NCBI GenBank assembly: GCA_029931535.1
Contig: JAQPZY010001695.1
Span: 3,476,501-3,540,500, forward strand
Direction: 5' to 3'
Source: Margaritifera margaritifera
Lineage: Eukaryota > Mollusca > Bivalvia > Unionida > Margaritiferidae
DNA: 64,000 nucleotides
Part shown: piece after piece, positions 1-10,245 of the stretch
How positions within the stretch are numbered: position 1 is the stretch's first letter
Layout of the letters: each line of letters begins with the position of its first letter
Made by a program: the position numbers and the translations under genes
The notes under the pieces: generated by a model
Database searches by the model: none
What the model was told of the DNA's origin: nothing
The model's input: the letters and a program-made list of their open reading frames with translations, nothing else

Positions 1-1
1 A

Positions 2-70
2 CACGGCAGTTCCAAAAAGAATAAGAAAAGAAGAAGAACCGTCAGAGAATTAGACGTGTTTGATTATTAA
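2..70 (+). CDS. C-terminal tail of an upstream ORF (partial)
   Basis: An open frame enters from the left edge and runs 22 residues to a TAA at 68-70. The tail has a basic cluster (KKNKKRRR) followed by an acidic/aromatic end (ELDVFDY). It stops 13 nt before the capsid gene's ATG and is followed by the same kind of A-rich spacer that separates the other genes of this block, so I infer it is another gene of the Polinton-like element. Too little is visible to name it. A basic, possibly DNA-binding or nuclear-localising tail is one reading. Confidence 0.5.
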   Translation, partial: HGSSKKNKKRRRTVRELDVFDY

Positions 71-83
71 CTGTGAAAAAAAA

Positions 84-1436
84 ATGATGCACCGAGATTC
101 TTGCGAATGTACCAAGTCAGATCTGGATATGTTTTCTATGCCTCCCACCATGATGACGATGCAAGAATCACAATGGGTGGAATTTCATCCTGTATCGTCT
201 TTGACGGAATCAGCTCCTATCGAGTTTGAAATCAAAGGACAAACCGAAGATTACATCGATCTGAATAACAGTTACTTGTACCTGAAACTTCAAGTACAAA
301 AAAATGACAACACCCTTCCTGGGGAAGCTGCCCGAGTGGCACCCGTCAATAATTTCATGCATTCTTTGTTCAGCGGAGTAGATTTGTACTTGAATAACAA
401 ACTGGTCAGCAGCAGTTTGGATACTTACCCTTACCGTGCTTATTTGGAAAATCTCTTGACGTACGGAAAAGAAGCCAAGAACACTCATCTGGATGCTTCG
501 GTGGTCTGGAAACCTGACACCTCGGAAAAGTTCAACGACACAGAGCTGTCAGTACCGGCGAAGACTTCTGCTAATGATGGTGATCCTATAATTCCAGCAG
601 TCCCGCACAATGTGGGATTTAACGACCGTCGAAAGAAAATCAGACGAAGTTTAGAACTAATGGATCGTTTACATTTGGACATGTGGTTGCAAGACAAGTA
701 TTTGTTGAACGGAGTAGATGTACGCCTGAGACTGAATCGCAGTAGTGCCGCCTTGTATTTGATGGCTCATGCTAACGAGTGGAAAACCAAAATCCAAGAA
801 GCCAAACTTTACGTGCGACGTGTAGAAGTCTTACCAAAAGTAGCCAATGACATCAGTCAATCCTTGAGCAGAACCACTGCTAAGTATCCTCTTAAACGTG
901 TGGAAGTGAAAACCTTTACCATAGCCGCTGGACTCCGATCCAGAGTCGAAGATCACATCTTCCAGGGACAGCTCCCCAAACGTTTATTGATTGGCATCTT
1001 CAGTAATGCAGCCCTCAACGGAGTCCACGATCAGAATCCGTTCGAGTTTAAACACTACAACGTCTCAAAGATAGAAGTTAGTCGAGATGGCAAGACCTTG
1101 TGTACCAGACCTTTTGAACCTAACTTTAGCGACGGCCATAAAAATTACTTACGATCTTACTTGAGTCTCTTTGAAGCCGCAGGTCAGTTAGGTACCAACA
1201 ACAGCCACGGCATTTCTTACGACGATTATGCAGGAGGGTATGCTTTGTGGGGATTTGATTTCACTCCGGACCAAGGCAGCGATGAAGGACATTTCCACCC
1301 TATAAAATCAGGCCCCCTTCGTGTGGAACTTCAGTTTGCAGATCCTCTACCCGACACAGTGAACGTCGTCTTGTATGCAGAATTTGATAATACTCTAGAG
1401 ATCAACAGTTTGAGAGAAGTGATTCTAGACTATTAG
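84..1436 (+). CDS. Polinton/adintovirus-like major capsid protein (double jelly roll)
   Basis: About 451 residues from ATG 84; upstream in-frame codons back to 60 begin with TTG and overlap the end of the previous ORF, so 84 (or the adjacent ATG at 87) is the better start. The N-terminal part has the pattern I associate with Polinton capsid proteins: 'PIEFEIKG', then 'DYIDLNNSYLYLKLQV', then 'VDLYLNNKLVSSS', then 'YPYRAYLENLLTYGKEAK'. In invertebrate genomes such proteins are often annotated as 'uncharacterized F54H12.2-like'. The family forms the hexon-like capsid shell of Polintons and adintoviruses; the assignment rests on motif recognition, not on a search. The frame is intact with no internal stop, and base composition is visibly less AT-rich than the flanks. 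It lies upstream of the protease-like gene, consistent with a morphogenesis module. Length is toward the short side for the family. Confidence 0.8.
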   Translation: MMHRDSCECTKSDLDMFSMPPTMMTMQESQWVEFHPVSSLTESAPIEFEIKGQTEDYIDLNNSYLYLKLQVQKNDNTLPGEAARVAPVNNFMHSLFSGVDLYLNNKLVSSSLDTYPYRAYLENLLTYGKEAKNTHLDASVVWKPDTSEKFNDTELSVPAKTSANDGDPIIPAVPHNVGFNDRRKKIRRSLELMDRLHLDMWLQDKYLLNGVDVRLRLNRSSAALYLMAHANEWKTKIQEAKLYVRRVEVLPKVANDISQSLSRTTAKYPLKRVEVKTFTIAAGLRSRVEDHIFQGQLPKRLLIGIFSNAALNGVHDQNPFEFKHYNVSKIEVSRDGKTLCTRPFEPNFSDGHKNYLRSYLSLFEAAGQLGTNNSHGISYDDYAGGYALWGFDFTPDQGSDEGHFHPIKSGPLRVELQFADPLPDTVNVVLYAEFDNTLEINSLREVILDY

Positions 1437-1451
1437 AAGAAGAAAAAAAAG
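1437..1451 (+). promoter_or_regulatory. A/G-only intergenic spacer before ORF2
   Basis: The 15 nt between the capsid stop and the next ATG consist only of A and G (aagaagaaaaaaaag). Similar spacers precede the other two ATGs of the block (71-83 and 1986-2007). They could be leader or promoter elements acting at each gene; this role is inferred. Confidence 0.4.
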
Positions 1452-1985
1452 ATGCAACACGTAGAAGAAGAACCTATGGAAATAGATGAGGAATTTTGTG
1501 AGAAGTCACAAACTACCACAAATGATGATGATGACGAAGTCATTCATTCAGAACCTAAAACCGAGTTTACTGGATTTATTTCTCGATGGCCAGAACACGA
1601 AAAACAGTTAGTGTCCTGTTATGCTCAGGAATTGAGTAAAATCATTAACAGTCTAGTCCAAGAACAATGTTATGGATGTCAAATCGATCATCCTAGTCAG
1701 ATACAACACGACCAATGTATGATGTTGACAGGTGAAGAACAATTGGACAACTATTTGGAAACGGCTTGGTCCCAGAACTCGGACGAAAAAGTGTTGAGAC
1801 AATGGTATAAAGACTTGGTGAATTCTTCTTTTCCTCCTCCACTTACTCTTCTGGAGATCAGACGCATCGAAGGGCTCATTCAACAGAGTGCAGAACCTAT
1901 CCGACGTGAATATTCGTGGAATTACAAGACAGATCAATTCAAGTTTAAAGTCAGGTGTGCATTGGTGACCCATTATTTCCATTGA
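1452..1985 (+). CDS. small Polinton-associated protein with CxxC / HPSQ / HxxC motif
   Basis: 177 residues with an ATG 15 nt after the capsid stop. The N-terminus (residues 5-38) is acidic and low in complexity, with EEEP and DDDDE runs. Residues 73-89 contain Cys73-x2-Cys76, then HPSQ at 80-83, His86 and Cys89, a spacing suited to binding one zinc ion. The middle and C-terminus (about 90-177) are rich in Trp, Leu and charged residues with no obvious membrane segment. I recall this Cys/His signature from small unannotated genes of invertebrate Polinton-type elements, but I cannot name a function. Position between capsid and protease suggests a virion or DNA-packaging accessory role (inference). 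The frame is intact. Confidence 0.65.
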   Translation: MQHVEEEPMEIDEEFCEKSQTTTNDDDDEVIHSEPKTEFTGFISRWPEHEKQLVSCYAQELSKIINSLVQEQCYGCQIDHPSQIQHDQCMMLTGEEQLDNYLETAWSQNSDEKVLRQWYKDLVNSSFPPPLTLLEIRRIEGLIQQSAEPIRREYSWNYKTDQFKFKVRCALVTHYFH

Positions 1986-2007
1986 AGAAAAAAAAAGAAG
2001 AAAAAAA
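1986..2007 (+). promoter_or_regulatory. A/G-only intergenic spacer before the protease ORF
   Basis: This 22 nt spacer of A and G only separates the ORF2 TGA from the ATG at 2008. It repeats the A-run, GAAG, A-run design of the spacer at 1437-1451. A Kozak-like ATGG follows directly. Confidence 0.4.
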
Positions 2008-2478
2008 ATGGATACTAGAGAACTTTATTACCTATTGACTCGTAGTTCCTACACTTCTTCTTGGAATCCTGTGGTATGTGCTAAAGATGAACAACCTCAT
2101 CGTAAACCAAAAAACGTTCATGCCTATGTCATCAATACTGACGACAGTGATCTACCAGGAACCCATTGGATTGCCGTGTACTTTCCCAACGATCAGAATG
2201 GTGGTGGTGTGGAATATTTTGATTCTTATGGATTACCTCCTTTGGAAAAAGACATCATCGAGTTTGGATATTCATTAGAACATTTACTGACTTATTTTGA
2301 TAGTGACTATGTTCGAAATGATGCTAAAGTACAACAATGGTTTTGTCAACGTTATGGTTATCTCTTGTCTTTAGCTCACCATCGTAATGTACATCAAAAT
2401 GATGATGTCCATGTAGAAAGTTTCACATTTACTTTACCTTCCCAACGTTGTCAACCTTGTAAATATGTTCCTGTTTGA
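2008..2478 (+). CDS. C5 (adenovirus-type) cysteine protease-like protein, atypical active site
   Basis: 156 residues. 'GTHWIAVYFP' (His53-Trp54) and 'VEYFDSYGLPP' (Asp72) match the His and acidic parts of the C5/Ulp1-like protease fold used by Polintons and adintoviruses to process capsid precursors. The expected third block is a Gln several residues before a Cys-Gly pair followed by aromatic-Cys. Here there is 'KVQQWFCQRYGYL': Gln109/Gln110 and Cys113 are present, but the Gly after the Cys is Gln, the second Cys is Gly, and the Gln-to-Cys spacing is short. The fold call is fairly safe; activity is doubtful. At 156 residues it is somewhat short for the family. It is the last gene of the block and is followed by AATAAA. 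Confidence 0.7.
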   Translation: MDTRELYYLLTRSSYTSSWNPVVCAKDEQPHRKPKNVHAYVINTDDSDLPGTHWIAVYFPNDQNGGGVEYFDSYGLPPLEKDIIEFGYSLEHLLTYFDSDYVRNDAKVQQWFCQRYGYLLSLAHHRNVHQNDDVHVESFTFTLPSQRCQPCKYVPV

Positions 2479-2534
2479 AAAAATTTTCATTGTTACATGG
2501 TTACTTTTTTAAATTGTTAGAATAGTTCTTGTTG

Positions 2535-2540
2535 AATAAA
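2535..2540 (+). promoter_or_regulatory. polyadenylation signal AATAAA
   Basis: A canonical AATAAA lies 57 nt after the protease stop and is followed within 20 nt by a T/G-rich stretch (ttttgttgattgttg), the usual cleavage-site context. It is the first such signal after the four tightly packed ORFs, so it may serve a shared 3' end. Confidence 0.55.
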
Positions 2541-2671
2541 CAATTTTGTTGATTGTTGAAAAAAAATATGGTGTTGTGTGGTTTTTTATTGAATTTGAAA
2601 TAATAATGATTATGTTCTATATCTCTCTTTCTATCGATCTAAAATTGGGAGGAAAGAAATAGACTACAGCA

Positions 2672-2692
2672 CCAACAGCAGCAGCAGCAAAG

Positions 2693-2732
<40 letters not shown>

Positions 2733-2733
2733 C
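2672..2733 (+). repeat. CAG/CAA trinucleotide repeat
   Basis: Four CAG units, a CAA-AGA interruption and then about 14 CAA units. In one frame this reads as poly-Gln ending 'LLQSIK' and a stop, but no ATG precedes it after the upstream stop, so there is no support for a coding region. Confidence 0.85.
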
Positions 2734-2774
2734 TTTTGCAGTCCATCAAATAAAAAATTGGATTGTATATTTGT

Positions 2775-3275
2775 GGTGTGTGTTTTGATATAAAAAATTT
2801 AAAAAGTAAAAAAAATGGTTGTGTGTTTTGATTTGTTTTTTAAAAAATTTCCCCTTCCCAAAGAAAAAAAATGGATAGTGTGTTTGTGTGTTTTGATTTG
2901 TTTTTTAAAAAATTTCCCCTTCCCAAAAAAAAAAAAAATGTAGATAGTGTGTTTGTGTGTTTTGATTTGTTTTTTAAAAAATTTCCCCTTCCCCCCCCCA
3001 AAAAAAATGGATAGTGTGTTTGTGTGTTTTGATTTGTTTTTAAAAAAATTTCCCCTTCCCCCCCAAAAAAAAATGTAGATAGTGTGTTTGTGTGTTTTGA
3101 TTTGTTTTTTAAAAAATTTCCCCTTCCCAAAAAAAAAAAATGGATAGTGTGTTTGTGTGTTTTGATTTGTTTTTTAAAAAATTTCCCCTTCCCCAAAAAA
3201 AAAAAAAAGTAGATAGTGTGTTTGTGTGTTTTGATATAAACAAAATTTAAAAAATCAAAAAAAAATTAAAATGAG
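2775..3275 (+). repeat. ~60 bp minisatellite next to the Polinton block
   Basis: About eight head-to-tail units. The internal unit is a poly(A)-ATGGATAG (or ATGTAGATAG) start, TGTGTTTGTGTGTTTTG, a T-rich run, AAAAAATTTCCCCTTCCC. The first and last units differ: they carry 'gttttgatataaa' and lack the C-rich end, so the array has distinct edge units. Units vary mostly in homopolymer length. The long open frame on the minus strand here is a translation of the repeat and is not a gene. Confidence 0.9.
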
Positions 3276-4455
3276 TTATGAAATTTTAGTACTATTTTTT
3301 AGTCAGCCAATTTTTTCCATTTTTTTTTTTTTTTTTTTTCAGGATTATTTTCAGTCTCCGCTAACGTCCGGTACAATTTCGGAAGTTTAGTGTTACTTTT
3401 AGTCTAGACCATTATAATCTAATGTTCTGTGCACAACCCCATCGTATAATTTGTGATCAATGGAAAGTGTATCAGCCTTAAGTCAAAATACATCACAGAA
3501 ATTTTGGATGTATTATTTTGTGAGAATTTTACATCTACGTTTTCAAAAGAAGGATTTTAGTAGACTATGTCTCCAATTCAATCTTGTGATATTTTACCGA
3601 AAAAAGAGGATTTTTTTCCTATCGATGTGATTTTTTAAAAATGGAATGTGTGTTTTTGAAATTTCTTAAGGAAAATATACCATAAAAAACGTAAGTGTCG
3701 TGATATTTTTAAAAGTAGGAATAAAATATTCTCTCTTTCTCTCTCTCTCTCTCTCCGTCGTAATGTCAATTCTCTCTGTTTCACAAACACACACTAAGTT
3801 TCTTATACAATGATTTCGATTGAAATGATCATGGTATCTGTTCCCGTTTTTAAGATGCCTCTCCACAAATGTTGGCAGTAGTCACAATGATTATGTAAAA
3901 TGTGACGTTAGTGTTGTAAATTTTTCAAAAACTTGCACCCCTTAAAATTGTACAACGATTTTTCTTTCATAGGTCAATCGTTGGATTATATAAAATCTTG
4001 AGTTTAGTTGTTCTTGTGCATGTCAGGTATCTTAGCTTTGTTCCTATTTTGGCACTGCAATGTGTCACGAAAAAATTCTAGATCTACCGTTTTCAGAAGG
4101 AAACCAAAAAAACAAAAAACAAACAAACAAACAAAACAAAAAAGCACATAGCTTTACGGTGTAAGAATGACTCGAGTATGACCCATCCAATTCTGCACTC
4201 TATAACCCGTCCTATTCTACACTCTCATTCTTGAGCCCAAACATGCGTTCATGAAAACTGTAACAATGTATTTTAAGTCAGTCCATTTCAGACTGTCGAT
4301 AAAACAAGACGTGTTTTTACTGTTCTCCCGTCTTAGGTTTTGGGAAATGTTGTAACATTGTTTGTAGCCGCAAGGTGTGTGCAGCAAAACATAACATATC
4401 TTAAATATTTGGGAGGCATACAACAAATGCTACTGCAGTCATCCCTCCCCCCACC
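3276..4455. other. intergenic, no gene seen
   Basis: AT-rich DNA with a T-run near 3320-3340, a CT run near 3732-3756 and an A/C-rich run near 4107-4145. The element's right terminus should lie in this region or soon after it, but I could not identify a terminal inverted repeat because the left end is outside the window. Confidence 0.6.
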
Positions 4456-4563
4456 CCGTAATGTAGTGACGAAGACAACGTCTACTACTATCAAAAACAC
4501 CTACCCACCCTCCACCCCTTTTTGATGGTAGTAAACGTGGTTGTCTTCGTCACTACATTACGG
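4456..4563. repeat. imperfect hairpin (foldback) with ~42 bp arms
   Basis: The arm at 4456-4497 is the reverse complement of 4519-4563. The outer 24 bp are perfect (ccgtaatgtagtgacgaaga and following bases); the inner part has mismatches and a small indel. The loop is a 21 nt C-rich segment (acctacccaccctcc). This is MITE-like or a foldback remnant; no clear target duplication was seen. Confidence 0.85.
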
Positions 4564-4578
4564 TATACCCAGAGAGAC

Positions 4579-4650
4579 CTCTCCGCCATCTTTTTCCCCC
4601 AAGTGCCCCCTTTTCCCTGGAGAGGCCCTCCGCCATCTTTTTCCCCAGAG
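4579..4650 (+). repeat. short direct duplication
   Basis: 'ctccgccatctttttcccc' occurs at 4581 and again at 4628, each followed by an AGTGCCCCC-like run. This is a local tandem duplication directly beside the hairpin. Confidence 0.8.
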
Positions 4651-7600
4651 TGCCCCCCAAAAAACTTTCCCCAGATCCCCCCCCCCCTACTACTAGCAAT
4701 TTATATATCAACGATTACATATTTGAAAGAAAATTTAAGAAAATATAATAAACTTACCCAGACAGGCAAACAGATATCTTTAGATGCATGCAAAGAGCCA
4801 ATAAGAAGACAAGAGATCTTAAGTCCATATTCTCGGTTGGAACGTCTCGAAATGAATGGTTATTGAATTTCCTTGTTTAAATAGTTTACGATGGCAGAAA
4901 GCACTCATGAAAGGAGTGTATTTTGATTCGATACCTGTACAACCATGAAGTAACCAGAGCAAGCCAATCATAGCTTACAGAGCAGACATGAATTATTATT
5001 CCAGTGGTGGTTAAAATGGCAGACTGAGTTTCGTAACAGGACAGTAAGCGCCCTTTACGGAGGACATCGTCAATTAGTCATGGTATGTGTATCTGTTCGT
5101 CTGTATGCTTCTTTCTTTCATTCATTATGTCTTACTTTTCTTTATTTGTCTCTACGTTAGCCAGTGACTTATCATATAATATAATGTTATTCAAAGTTTA
5201 TAATTTGAGTTGTTCGAAATTCAAACCCTTGAGTGACGGTATGCCCTTTGAATATATCATTTTTAATTCTTACAGATGTGTTTTTTTCAATTGTTCTGTT
5301 ATCTCGCTTCCACAGGGCACGACGTAAATCGGCAAATTTTAAAAAAGCAACAACAAAAAATTGGTAAGAAAAGGAAGATATTTCGACTTTTAAGATTGTT
5401 TAACTTTATTTGTATTTGAAATTATCAACAGCAAAGTTACACGAGTTGATATTTAGACCATGCATTTGATGTATGCCGTAAAAGATTCTTCAGATTCTTT
5501 CTAAGTTTGATGTCTGTTCAACAACTAAAGTTAACTGTTTGTCGAAAAACACTTGTGTAGCAAAACCTCTATTGAGTTGAGGAAAAACGTTTCAACTAAC
5601 TATAGCGAACGTCATTTCAATATTTTTTTTGACTTTTTTAATTTTTTTTTTTAGTTCTTGCTAATATTTTGGTCATACCTACTGCTTTAAATTACGCAAG
5701 ATAAGATTTACTACATCATTAGCCTTTACTTTATTCTTCAGGATATATCTGTTTTAATGAGCTCATCACAACATCGTATTTACTGATTTGATGAAAAGCA
5801 ATCCCTTCAATCACTGAGAGAATAGTTAAACATACCTACAAAAACAAATGGGAGGAAGACTCGACATAAGCTCGCATACTCTAATTACCTTCATGCAAAA
5901 CAAACTGCTTTCAATCTGAAAAAATACGGGAATTTATTAGGAATTTTTTTTAAAAATCAAGTATTTTGCGATCGCATCCCATCTACGCTCCTCTAATTAG
6001 TATTGCATTTATATATCACAACATTTGCTCTAAAATACAATAAAGTCCTGAACGTAAAGGATTGATCCATAGAGATTAAGAATTACGACATTTAAACCTC
6101 ATGCACACAATTTTGATAACAAAAATATATAATCATATTCCTGTGCAAACGTGTGATTGATCCCTACATTTGTCAGTGTGCCGTCGACATAAATAATGTA
6201 CAAATTAGAAGGATTTGTCGTTTAACTTATGCTAAACATCCTTTTCGCTGTGATCCAATTCTTCCGTATATTTTCTGTCATAGAATAGATCTGAAACACA
6301 TGCTTGTTTACAGCAAATATTGTCAAGTATGAAAGCCGAGGAAGATTTTTGAATCGTAAATTCAAGCAAACACTATTATAAAGCAGGCAGTTGCGTTTAT
6401 GATTTTGTCGATGCGATAATTGTTATAATAATTAAATTCCTGCAGCAATGAAATCATGGACTTGATTGCATCATCGATGAAATTATGGAGTAAAATGCGT
6501 CGATGCGGCAATATTATGTTATAATAACTGAGCTGTAGACGGGGGCACACTTACTATGAAAAACCTGCCTTTCTTGAAAAGAAAACAAAGCATTTATTTT
6601 TCAAACTTTAAAACATAAATTTATGTCTGTATTAGAGTGAACGCAATTGTATACGTGTATTTGAAACTTCATTTCAGATATAGAATGAGTCGATATTAAG
6701 AGGCCAAACATGCAGTTTTCTTTAATTTCCATCAACTTCCTGAATGTATTGTGCTTATCAGCGGCGAAGTTGCTGTTTTTTCCCCCGGGATACCAGTATG
6801 AGTACAGCTTCAACTCGACCATACAGCTTGAATTAGTGGACACACTTCAGCTCGAGACGAAGGTATCTTTCAATTATGTCACACGTCCATCAATGTATCT
6901 ACCTATGTAACTATCTACCTGACGACTGACCTACCTACCTAGAGTCAACCCTACCATAGTTGTTACCTCTATACAGAGACCATCTATTATAAAGGCAAGG
7001 TTTTTTGATTTTTGTAAAGTATTTAATCCAGGAGTTAATGCATATTCACTCTAGCACACGTCCCATCTCCTCATTAAGGACACTTTTCGCAAGTCCTTCA
7101 GGCAACCTTTTTAGGAAGGTTTTGCTGTATCTATTTTTCTCTCATTCTTTTTTCTTTCTTTATTTTTTATTTATTTATATATAACCGTTCAATTCTTGTT
7201 TTGTAAATAGAACCTTGTTTTGCCCTCATACACCTGGTGTAATCGTAGACATTGAAAGTGCAATGACTACGCGGTATTGTTCTTAGTCGTGTCCTTTTAT
7301 TGTCCCCTCTCCTAGCGTTACACTGATAGTAACTGTAGAAATTACGTGTACAATGACTGCGCTCGAAATACGTTCCAAACACGTTACTAAATACTCGTCC
7401 AAGTTATTTATTGCCTATTTTCTTCTTTAAGCCTTATATTTTATAGAAAGGTTGTATTCCACGGCACACTATGGTCTAAAAAAAAATATCTTATTTTGTA
7501 TGAATATCTTGTACAATTTGCACATTAATTTCACTTTAATTTCATTTTTCATATATTATCTCCGCTAAAAGATACAAATGCCAGAGTGCCACAACTTTTT

Positions 7601-9920
7601 TAAAAAAAATATTTTAAAAAATCATATTTTTTTTATTTTTATTTTTATCGCCCTTTGCCAGCAATATTGTGAAATTTTTTAATTAGGCACTAGTAAATTA
7701 TTCTAAATGGAAAACTCAGCTAACATACATTCATTGATATAGACCATTAACTTCTGAAATATTTTATTTATTATCACATTTATTTGATAACAAACATGGC
7801 GAATAAACCAAACATATAATTTGAGCAATCACTATTATATACATTGAGATTATGGATGGGTGGCATCAAACAATTCTAGGCAGCGCCTTTTTGTTACCGA
7901 AATATAGTATTAGGAGATTTTCACTGCATTATTATTATTATGCAACTAGCTCAAACAAATTAGTTGAGTATTCTCAATGGCTCAGATGTTACATTGGTTT
8001 GGGTAGTCTTTGAGATAACAGAAATAGGGAAAGCATCGACCATCTACAGGTGTGCATACACCTTTCCAATCATGAAACTAGGAATGAAACTCAAGACCAC
8101 ATATCAACAAAGAAAGATGTATTCTAATTATTTCTTGTTAGCCTCTTTGATGTTGTCTTTGCCGGAGTTATTAGTCGTTTTATCTGTCTCTCTGGAGAAC
8201 TCTGGATATTTTTGTCTTTTTTGGTGTACACAACAATAATAAATGTTTCTTTGTCACAGCATTAACACCAGCTTTTACAAATGAATACCACCTAATCAAC
8301 AACAAATGCTTAAACAGAGAGTTAATCGGCGATTCTGGACGATTAGGGACGATAAAAATATCTTAAACCACATAAATTGCTATTTGACCATATGCGCAGC
8401 GTAACCAATGGAACGTATCGCCGGGTGTAATTCAAAACTTCTCCAATATCGTTCTTCAACGGCAACAAACTTCCCGGAAACGATGAAATTACACTTTGCA
8501 GGTCTAATCTACCTTGAAAAAGTTGTGACAGTCAGTTGTTGTTCTAGGGAAAAAATGTGAGGAAGTAAAGAATTCGAATGAAATTCTTGCATACCCCAGG
8601 CACATTGTATCGAACTTATTGCAAAAACTCAACCTACTTATCACAAGTAATACAATATTTGGTGACAAGAGTTACCGGAGCTTACCGTGGGCAACAAATA
8701 AAGCTTAACGGAGAAAATAAGATAAATTTACTATTGACTTGTGGAGAACGTATTCCTCGCTTAATCTGAGCGTATTTTGTGCGTAGTCATTATACTCCCA
8801 ATGTCCATTATTCTACCATGTGCTACATGCGGAGAGGGGATAATACAATAATACGACCATGAACATTACTGCACTGATCGATCAATGCTGTATAGGGTCA
8901 CCTTACTGCAAAGAAATTGTATTACAGTAGCATAATAGCTGCTTTTCATTTGTATGTATTCTACATCAAATCTAATCGTATGCAACATGTACCTTGAAAA
9001 TATATATTCGTATCCTTTCAGATAAGTTTCGTCTCGATTAAAGAACATCTCGATGGTCAAGAGCTTTTTCTGAAAGTTTCTAATTTTAGAGTTTTGTCAC
9101 TCAGTAAACAAGGTAAGTTATAAATATTATTCTTTATTATGATATGCCTAAATATCTGCAATCTAAATTTGTATAATAAATGCATGGCAATCCTTTAATT
9201 AGAGTATACGTCTCTATTTCTAATATTGCTATATCACGATTCACCAGTCAACACTTAATTCCACTTGTGCATTGTTTCTCATCCAGCCGGACAATGGGAA
9301 GGATGGCTACAGTTTAACTTTTTAATACCTCATAACCTCAGATACGTCAGCTGTTACAGGAACATGCGAGTATTGAATAGGAAGGCGAATATTAGATGAT
9401 TGGTGTTCACCTAAAACTTTGAAAAAAGAAAATAAATAAATATAACTTCAGCAACTTTATTTCAAAAGTAAACAATTACCATTTGTGCAATGCAAACAGT
9501 GGGACCATTTGGACTTTCAGGCTCAGAATTTCAAACTTTTCTGAAACATTAATTTTTTCCTTATAATATAAAAAGGGAAAGATAAATATCACTGGAATAC
9601 GCCCGATTCTCTATCTAAAGATACTCAGTGAAACGAGTTTACATAAGTATAGAATTGAAAAGAGTTTATTTTTGAAATAATTTTGCAGTTTTTTTCGAAA
9701 TACAATCAACAACATGAGCTCTTTCAGGTCATCTTCAAAATTAAAACTAACTTAGGCCTATGTATCACATGGCCAAAATTTTGTCCACATCGTCTGCATC
9801 CAATTTCATTGAAACCTCATATGAAAGTTTCGAGGAGCAAAACCTGGCATTAAGCTTTAAAGTAGATGGTCGAGAAACTTGACTTAGCTGAATGCTTACT
9901 GGCATGTAATATTTTGTTAT
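4651..9920. other. intergenic, no supported gene
   Basis: Only short open frames without family motifs occur here. There is a CTAC-rich patch near 6895-6945 and a few A/T homopolymers. No transposon core, RNA gene or splice-consistent exon set was recognised. Confidence 0.6.
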
Positions 9921-9924
9921 TTGT

Positions 9925-10245
9925 GGTAACGACTGCAATATTTGATGGCAGATTGGCTTTATTTGTACTTATTAAAAACGCCTTTAGTTACGAAAGCTTT
10001 TCTTCAAATTTAATGAATTTCTGTTAGGTGGTTTTGTGATTTTGTTTGCAGGTTATCTATTTTTTTGTAACGGCGGCCACATTTGATGACAGGTCTGTAT
10101 CATTTGTAAAAACGTAAAAAGCCCTTATTTCAGGAAGCTTTCTTTCAGATGTGATCACATTCTAAAGAGTGCTTTTGAGAAGAAGTGATCTAAATGTTGT
10201 TCTAATTTTAGTAACGGCGGCCATATTTTAGCAGATTAGTCTCAG
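9925..10245 (+). repeat. degenerate ~140 bp tandem repeat, three units
   Basis: The core 'taacggcggccacatttgat' recurs in diverged form at about 9926, 10067 and 10209. Intervening sequences share 'aaaaacg..tta..tacgaaagctttc'. It is a degraded tandem family of the kind dispersed in molluscan genomes. Confidence 0.65.

Noticed and set aside
1653..1982. 109-residue minus-strand open frame opposite the CxxC/HPSQ gene
   Set aside because: Complete overlap with the better-supported plus-strand gene; no motif and no spacing logic.
2840..3196. 118-residue minus-strand open frame
   Set aside because: It is a direct translation of the ~60 bp minisatellite, giving repeated FLGRGNFLKNKSKHTNTLS-like units; unit length changes would break it.
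3276..4455. Terminal inverted repeat of the Polinton-like element
   Set aside because: The region must be near the right end, but the left terminus lies outside the window, so no inverted match can be shown.
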